NCBI GenBank assembly: GCA_902558095.1
Contig: CACECP010000004.1
Coordinates: 28,874 to 92,873, forward strand
Length of the DNA: 64,000 nt
From: an uncultured SAR86 cluster bacterium
GTDB taxonomy: Bacteria > Pseudomonadota > Gammaproteobacteria > Magnimaribacterales > D2472
Reading direction: 5' to 3'
Below the pieces are notes generated by a model. It ran no database searches, was not told the origin of the DNA, and saw only the letters and a program-made list of their open reading frames with translations. Of the stretch, positions 59,774 through 64,000 are shown piece after piece. The stretch's first letter is position 1; every line of letters starts with the position of its first letter. The position numbers and the translations under genes were made by a program.

Positions 59774-59998
59774 ATGAATAAAACAGAAAAAGTAGCTCTT
59801 AGAGAGTCGATTATAGTTGTCATCATGGGAGCAGTTATAAATTTTCCATTACAAACCTATCTTCTTTGGTTGACGATAGATAATTGGCAGTGGTCAAACC
59901 CATTAAAAATATCTATATTTATTCAAATAATAATAACTGTTGTAGCACTTATTCGTGTATATACAATTAGAATGAGATTCCAAAGAGGAAAATTTTAG
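59774..59998 (+). CDS. Small two-helix membrane protein
   Basis: This 74-residue protein has two hydrophobic helices (about residues 13-33 and 46-64) and a basic C-terminal tail (RMRFQRGKF). The aromatic loop TIDNWQWSNP separates the helices. I recognise no family. Eight bases after the YbjQ-like stop, it is probably co-transcribed. The convergent gene's stop is seven bases away. Confidence 0.68.
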   Translation: MNKTEKVALRESIIVVIMGAVINFPLQTYLLWLTIDNWQWSNPLKISIFIQIIITVVALIRVYTIRMRFQRGKF

Positions 59999-60005
59999 TT
60001 AAATA

Positions 60006-60377
60006 TTATTCTTCTTTATTATGATGTTTATGTTTCTTTTTCTCTGCCATCATTCTCATTTTCATTCTTTGAGCAATCATGTCTTTACAGAAGACATCAT
60101 ATACTTCTGAATAATTAGCAGCCAACTCAGCGATTAAAGAAACTTCTAACCATTTTTCTTCATTTTCTGGATTTGCTTCTATTTCTTTCCAAATCCCATC
60201 ACTTAAAGCTAGCAAACCACCAATACCATCTTTCATTTCCTTGCATTCTTTAAAATCCATAAGGTGATTTGGATGATCAGCAAATCTTTCTTTAGCAGAT
60301 TTTTCTGAGGATTTATGACCATCAGCAACCATCCCTATAGACACAAATACCCCAATAATTAACAACAAATTTCTCAT
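60006..60377 (-). CDS. Small exported protein with a His/Lys-rich tail
   Basis: This is a 123-residue protein with a signal peptide (residues 1-20, cut before HKSSEK). The mature part is helical and has two Cys (in DFKECKEM and FCKDMIA). It ends in a Met- and His-rich tail (MKMRMMAEKKKHKHHNKEE). Such tails can bind copper, nickel or zinc. No family recognised. GGGAGA just before the ATG is a good ribosome-binding site. Confidence 0.68.
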   Translation of the reverse strand: MRNLLLIIGVFVSIGMVADGHKSSEKSAKERFADHPNHLMDFKECKEMKDGIGGLLALSDGIWKEIEANPENEEKWLEVSLIAELAANYSEVYDVFCKDMIAQRMKMRMMAEKKKHKHHNKEE

Positions 60378-60477
60378 ATTTCTCCCTTAAATTAAGTTTA
60401 CATATATTAGATTACATTTTTTAAAAAAAAGATCAAAAAAATCTTTACATTTAAATTTAAGTATTCATAATGCGCCG

Positions 60478-60524
60478 ATATTCATACTAATGAACATATT
60501 CTGAATGTTTATTAGTATGAATAT
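60478..60524. repeat. 47-base inverted repeat over the start of a small membrane-protein gene
   Basis: ATATTCATACTAATGAACAT (60478-60497) pairs with ATGTTTATTAGTATGAATAT (60505-60524) at 19 of 20 positions. The exception is a G facing T, which is a wobble pair in RNA. The loop is ATTCTGA (60498-60504). The right arm contains both possible ATG starts (60505 and 60517) of the plus-strand gene. It may be a translation-blocking hairpin or a large operator. Confidence 0.65.
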
Positions 60525-60777
60525 TTTAGAAATTATCCAAATTTTAAGTGTTTTTTTCGGTACATTAATTGCCGCACCTCTAGTTGTGTCTAAAAAAGCT
60601 AAGAAGAGAATGATCGGATTGCTTGCGGTAATTGCTGGGAGTTTTTTTGCAATTATTGTTCAGTTATATTTAGGTTTATATTATTTCGTATTTGCCAATG
60701 CTTTTTGGCTACTTAATGCTTGCAATGGTATTAAAAAGATAGCTAAAACTAAAAGAAAAAAATCTGTTAATTTTTAA
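60517..60777 (+). CDS. Small membrane protein with about three helices
   Basis: This is an 86-residue protein from the ATG at 60517, or 90 residues from 60505. It has about three hydrophobic helices (residues 2-20, 31-49 and 52-70 of the short form) and a strongly basic C-terminus (KKIAKTKRKKSVNF). I recognise no family with confidence. Both possible starts lie within the right arm of the inverted repeat at 60478-60524, so translation is likely controlled by folding of the message. The stop overlaps the convergent gene by 11 bases. Confidence 0.62.
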   Translation: MNILEIIQILSVFFGTLIAAPLVVSKKAKKRMIGLLAVIAGSFFAIIVQLYLGLYYFVFANAFWLLNACNGIKKIAKTKRKKSVNF

Positions 60778-61435
60778 AATCATCAAAATCAAGTATATGA
60801 ATGCCGCTATCAGTATTATTCATTTTTGATACAAGAGAGTTTGCAACATTTGAGGCATGCACATTTCTATACTTTTTTAAGGGACCAATCATCAAATGAC
60901 CTAAAATATTTGTAATATTTTCAAATACTGATATTAAAACTGAGATCTCCTCATTCTTTCTTTTACCTAACAAATGACTTGGCCTTGCTATTACTACTTT
61001 TTCAAAACTCATAGCAATTATTTCTTTTTCTATTCTTTCTTTTGTATTCAGATAAACATTTCTTGATTTTTCATTTGCGCCTATTGCAGAAATCAGTCCT
61101 ATTGATTTTGCACCTAATTTTTTGGCGTAAATTGCAATATTCTTAATGCAATCAAAATCAACTTTTTCAAAATCTTTTCTTTTTTCTTTTTTTAGATATA
61201 TAAGATCAAATAGTGAAAGTTTTTTTCCAATTGCTATATAGACCTCATCGATATTATTTAGTTCGTCTAATTCATCAAGACTATTAAAATCAGTTACCAC
61301 TTGTTTAAGATGCGTTTTTTCTTGAAGTTTATTTCTCAAGAGCAAAGTTAACTCTGAATTCCCGTCATCTAATACATCTAATATATGCCCACCTACTAGA
61401 CCCGAGGCTCCAGCCAAAAGAATATTTTTACTCAT
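60767..61435 (-). CDS. Atypical SDR-type NAD(P)-binding protein
   Basis: This is a 222-residue Rossmann-fold protein. The nucleotide motif is GASGLVGG (9-16). DEVYIAIGKKL and SIGLISAIGANEKSRNVYLNTKERIEKEI carry the usual SDR-like strand and the Tyr/Lys region, and VIARPSHLLGKR closes the fold. It resembles TIP30/HTATIP2-like oxidoreductases. Reaction unknown. It overlaps aroK by eight bases in the minus-strand operon. Confidence 0.78.
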   Translation of the reverse strand: MSKNILLAGASGLVGGHILDVLDDGNSELTLLLRNKLQEKTHLKQVVTDFNSLDELDELNNIDEVYIAIGKKLSLFDLIYLKKEKRKDFEKVDFDCIKNIAIYAKKLGAKSIGLISAIGANEKSRNVYLNTKERIEKEIIAMSFEKVVIARPSHLLGKRKNEEISVLISVFENITNILGHLMIGPLKKYRNVHASNVANSLVSKMNNTDSGIHILDFDDFKN

Positions 61436-61922
61436 TATTTATATTTTGGATTTCTTCAATAATTTCATGAACAGTCTTAGATCCATCAACAACATGCTCT
61501 GAAAACTTTTCATACAAAGGCCTTCTTTCATTATAGATATCTGATATCGACAGTCCATCTGGAACGGCTAAACCTCTTTCTTGCCCCGCATCAATTCTTT
61601 CAACAATAGTCTCTAGAGGAGTATTGATATAAATAATTTTAGAAAAAGATTTCAAGTGCTTCATTGAAAGGCCTGAATAAACTGCACTGCCACCTGTTGA
61701 AATTATTTCAGTTGATGAATTAAGAGCAAGAATTACTTCTTCTTCAGCTGATCTAACATGCTCATAGCCAAATTTTTTCTTGATATTTTCTAGGGACATT
61801 TTAAATTTATTTTCTATTAGATGATCGGTGTCTATAAAGCTAAGATTAAATTTTTTTGAAATAGCAGCACCAATTGTGGATTTTCCACAGCCCGCCATAC
61901 CTATGAGGCTGATATTATTCAT
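61428..61922 (-). CDS. aroK: Shikimate kinase
   Basis: The ATG at 61922 gives 164 residues; a longer start would place nine extra residues inside the previous gene. The P-loop is GMAGCGKST (8-16), followed by FIDTDHLIE (substrate Asp), STGGSAVYS and RPLYEKFSEHVVDG. It phosphorylates shikimate in aromatic amino-acid synthesis. It is not beside aroB as in many gammaproteobacteria; that gene is not in the window. Confidence 0.88.
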   Translation of the reverse strand: MNNISLIGMAGCGKSTIGAAISKKFNLSFIDTDHLIENKFKMSLENIKKKFGYEHVRSAEEEVILALNSSTEIISTGGSAVYSGLSMKHLKSFSKIIYINTPLETIVERIDAGQERGLAVPDGLSISDIYNERRPLYEKFSEHVVDGSKTVHEIIEEIQNINNE

Positions 61923-62334
61923 TTTTAAATGATGATGGATATGTGACATGTTGCTTTAGGTTGTCACCAATCTCATACCATGGCGCTTTTGATCCAACAA
62001 AGACATGGTGAGCTTTTGGTAGTTCTGGATCTCCATTTATAACACCAACTGAAACATAATATTTATCAGATTTAGTTTCATCCAAAAACATTATATTAGA
62101 GCCACATGTATCACAAAATACACGCCTACAAAGCTCAGATGAGGAATAGGACTTAATATTTTTCATCCCAGAGGAATATCTAAAAGAAGATTTATCCACT
62201 TCAATAAAACTTCCGAATGCAGATCCGTGACATCTCCTGCACTGAGAACAATGACAATGTGAAAAGTATTTAATTTTTTGAGTAATTTCAAAAGAAATTT
62301 TTTTACACTCACAATTTCCATTAAGTTTATCCAT
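61915..62334 (-). CDS. GFA/CENP-V family zinc protein
   Basis: The ATG at 62334 gives 139 residues (the open frame extends further into pip without a better start). The zinc ligands are visible: C8 and C10, then SHCHCSQCR (C27, C29, C32) and FCDTCG (C74, C77). This is the glutathione-dependent formaldehyde-activating enzyme (GFA) fold, many of whose members have no known substrate. It is in the minus-strand operon between pip and aroK. Confidence 0.85.
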   Translation of the reverse strand: MDKLNGNCECKKISFEITQKIKYFSHCHCSQCRRCHGSAFGSFIEVDKSSFRYSSGMKNIKSYSSSELCRRVFCDTCGSNIMFLDETKSDKYYVSVGVINGDPELPKAHHVFVGSKAPWYEIGDNLKQHVTYPSSFKNE

Positions 62335-63289
62335 TTTTACTAAACTCCTGAGTAGCTTTAATAAGTTCATGCGTGATTTCCTTTTCAAAAGCACTATGGC
62401 CTGAGGAGGGCGCAATAATCAATTCTGCCTCTGGCCAATTTTTTGATAACTCCCATGCAGTCTCCATCGGACAAACAATATCGTATCTTCCTTGGATTAT
62501 TTTTGTAGGTATATTTCGAATCTTATCAATTGAGTCAATGGAAATTAGTTGATTTTCATTCTCTAAAAAACCTTTATTAATAAAATAATGATTTTCAATA
62601 AGTGCAAATGCCAAAGCAAATTTTGATTCAGAGTAAGATGAAATCATTTCTGGTTTATGACTTAATGTACTTACAGAACCTTCCCATTTAGACCAAGCTA
62701 CTGCAGCTTCCATCTTCTTCTTATCATCATCGCCTGTAAAGATTTTGTAATATGCATCCATTAAGTCATGTCTATCTTCTTCTTTAATAGGCTTTAAAAA
62801 TCCTTCCCAGGCTTCTGGAAATATTCTGCTAGCCCCGTCTTGATAAAACCACCTTAACTCTTTATCTCTCAACATAAAGATACCCCTAAGAACCAGCTCT
62901 GAGACTGAACTAGGATATGTTTGAGCATAGGCTAGAGAAAGTGTACTTCCCCATGATCCTCCAAAGACAAGCCATTTTTTAATTTCTAGTTTCTCTTTAA
63001 GTCTTTCAATATCTTCTACTAAATCCCATGTTGTATTATTTTTTAAACATGCATGAGGCTTACTTCTCCCACAACCTCTTTGATCAAATATCACAATTCT
63101 AAATGCTTCTGGATTAAAAAATCCTCTTACCTTTGTGCTACCTCCACCACCTGGCCCTCCATGAAGAAAGACAGCAGGTTTCCCATTAGGATTTCCACAT
63201 TCTTCATAATAAATCTCGTGTCCATCGATCTCCAAATAACCTGTTGAATAAGGCTCAATATTTTCGAAAAGTGTTTTTATTTCGCTCAC
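62327..63289 (-). CDS. pip: Proline iminopeptidase
   Basis: This is a 320-residue alpha/beta hydrolase. HGGPGGG (43-49) forms the oxyanion hole, and the nucleophile elbow is GGSWG with S112. QGRYDIVCP and SGHSAFE carry the catalytic Asp and His. It removes N-terminal proline from peptides. The late FQRGCGRSKPH-like DQRGCGRSKPHA is typical of Pip. It overlaps the SDR gene by four bases. Confidence 0.93.
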   Translation of the reverse strand: MSEIKTLFENIEPYSTGYLEIDGHEIYYEECGNPNGKPAVFLHGGPGGGGSTKVRGFFNPEAFRIVIFDQRGCGRSKPHACLKNNTTWDLVEDIERLKEKLEIKKWLVFGGSWGSTLSLAYAQTYPSSVSELVLRGIFMLRDKELRWFYQDGASRIFPEAWEGFLKPIKEEDRHDLMDAYYKIFTGDDDKKKMEAAVAWSKWEGSVSTLSHKPEMISSYSESKFALAFALIENHYFINKGFLENENQLISIDSIDKIRNIPTKIIQGRYDIVCPMETAWELSKNWPEAELIIAPSSGHSAFEKEITHELIKATQEFSKNG

Positions 63290-64000
63290 GATATAAGCAT
63301 TTTTTCAGTGATATCCCATAATTTAGATGCCTCATCAGTGTCTATAGCCCAGTCAGCTACTCCAAAATATCTTTGAAGAGATTCATCTATCTCATTTTTT
63401 CTTTTTGCAACATCACAATCTTCACAAAAGACACCGCCAATATTTTCCAGGCTTGGACTAGTTGCACACCACAAACTTGTAGATGCTCCTTGGCTGGTTG
63501 TTTTAAAGAAATTCTTGGCCATCTCTGATGGTGATCCATCTTCATCCATCCAACCTAGAGCTACCATTTCTGCATTTTCAAGATGACGCTGAAGAGGAGT
63601 AATAATGCCGCCCGGATGAACGGAATAACCAGACACACCCTTATCTATCATTCTTCTATGAAACTCAATTGCAATTAATGAAGATGCTGTTTTAGATTGA
63701 CCATACGCCATCCACTTATCATATGGATTATTATGAAAATGAATATCGTCCCAAAGTATTCCGGTAAGAGAATGTGCTGAGGATGAAAGACTGACAAATC
63801 TGGCACCATCATTTTCAGCCATGGTATTCATTAGCTCTTTTGTAAGCAAAAAGTGACCAATGTGATTTACAGCAAACTGACTTTCCCATTTATTTCCTAT
63901 TCTAGTTTCAGGACAGGCCATAATTCCAGCATTGTTAATTAATAGATCTAAATTACTAAAGCTTTCTTTAAAATCATCTGTAAATTTTTTAACGGAATTT
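63286..64000 (-). CDS. Short-chain dehydrogenase/reductase, 5' end beyond the window
   Basis: The frame is open to the window edge, so the start of the gene is missing. The visible part includes LDLLINNAGI (the NNAG motif, read from the bases before 63922), ESQFAVNHIGHFLLTKEL, SLSSSAHS and YGQSKTA with the catalytic Tyr and Lys. The C-terminal YSVHPGGIITPLQRHL and the cofactor-binding start would lie outside. Classical SDR, probably retinol-dehydrogenase-like. The C-terminus carries extra Cys (EDCDVAKR). Confidence 0.88.
   Translation of the reverse strand, partial: NSVKKFTDDFKESFSNLDLLINNAGIMACPETRIGNKWESQFAVNHIGHFLLTKELMNTMAENDGARFVSLSSSAHSLTGILWDDIHFHNNPYDKWMAYGQSKTASSLIAIEFHRRMIDKGVSGYSVHPGGIITPLQRHLENAEMVALGWMDEDGSPSEMAKNFFKTTSQGASTSLWCATSPSLENIGGVFCEDCDVAKRKNEIDESLQRYFGVADWAIDTDEASKLWDITEKMLIS

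Noticed and set aside
1-64000. CRISPR arrays, insertion sequences, prophage, integrase or toxin-antitoxin genes
   Set aside because: I looked for evenly spaced repeats, transposase or integrase motifs and small paired toxin genes, and saw none. The window looks like ordinary chromosomal backbone with little horizontal transfer.

Overview
The window is a dense, AT-rich piece of a bacterial chromosome. It most likely comes from a free-living marine gammaproteobacterium with a streamlined genome (SAR86-like), but that is an inference: no rRNA is present to confirm it. The gammaproteobacterial signals are gene orders: yggS-proC-yggT-metX-metW-rdgB, argS followed by an ftsN-like SPOR gene, rppH-tauE-lgt-thyA-folA, and a DUF3450-ExbB-ExbB-ExbD-TonB-TPR cluster of the TonB2/TtpC type. 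Genes are packed tightly. The largest space without a gene is about 150 bases (46375-46524), so no stretch over 300 bases is empty. Nine of eleven convergent gene pairs overlap at their stop codons. I saw no tRNA, rRNA, CRISPR array, insertion sequence or phage gene.

Layout. 83-2835: a beta-helix protein, a diheme cytochrome and a DUF2147 protein. 2844-9509: a mixed set of exported peptidase, cupin, FG-GAP lipoprotein, class C beta-lactamase fold hydrolase and small conserved proteins, ending in a DUF3445 haem protein. 9544-11914: an ALDH7-type dehydrogenase overlapping a saccharopine/lysine dehydrogenase-like gene, probably for lysine breakdown. 11954-20634: lipoprotein, acyltransferase, DUF885 and M20 hydrolases, nitronate monooxygenase, a 55-residue membrane protein and a beta-hydroxyacid dehydrogenase. 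20671-23636: MazG-type pyrophosphohydrolase, a GT60-type glycosyltransferase divergent from a prolyl 4-hydroxylase, and an RpiR regulator. 23679-32283: uvrD, TRAP binding protein, lipB-lipA, two DUF805 proteins, TRAP permeases and yaaA. 32280-37221: dienoyl-CoA isomerase, acid phosphatase, cysQ, rpoH, trmB and rdgB. 37160-43660: metW-metX-yggT-proC-yggS and ftsN-argS-efp. 43703-46374: ACE-like peptidase and DUF1295 protein. 46525-51755: the TonB energy module. 51748-57829: folA-thyA-lgt-tauE-rppH, an iron-type ABC permease and rmuC. 57862-64000: AspT-type aminotransferase, hspQ, small proteins, then a minus-strand run SDR-pip-GFA-aroK-NAD-binding protein.

Together these genes describe a heterotroph living on peptides and organic acids. 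Outer-membrane uptake would be driven by TonB, several exported peptidases would cut peptides, and a TRAP system would import carboxylates. The most unusual element is the divergent GT60-type glycosyltransferase and prolyl 4-hydroxylase at 21144-22794. In the amoeba Dictyostelium the same two enzyme families act in sequence on one cytosolic protein (Skp1). Other points of interest are a near-perfect 47-base inverted repeat covering the start of a small membrane-protein gene (60478-60524), an AU-only hairpin in the rpoH leader, and an M28 peptidase whose usual Glu-Glu pair reads His-His.
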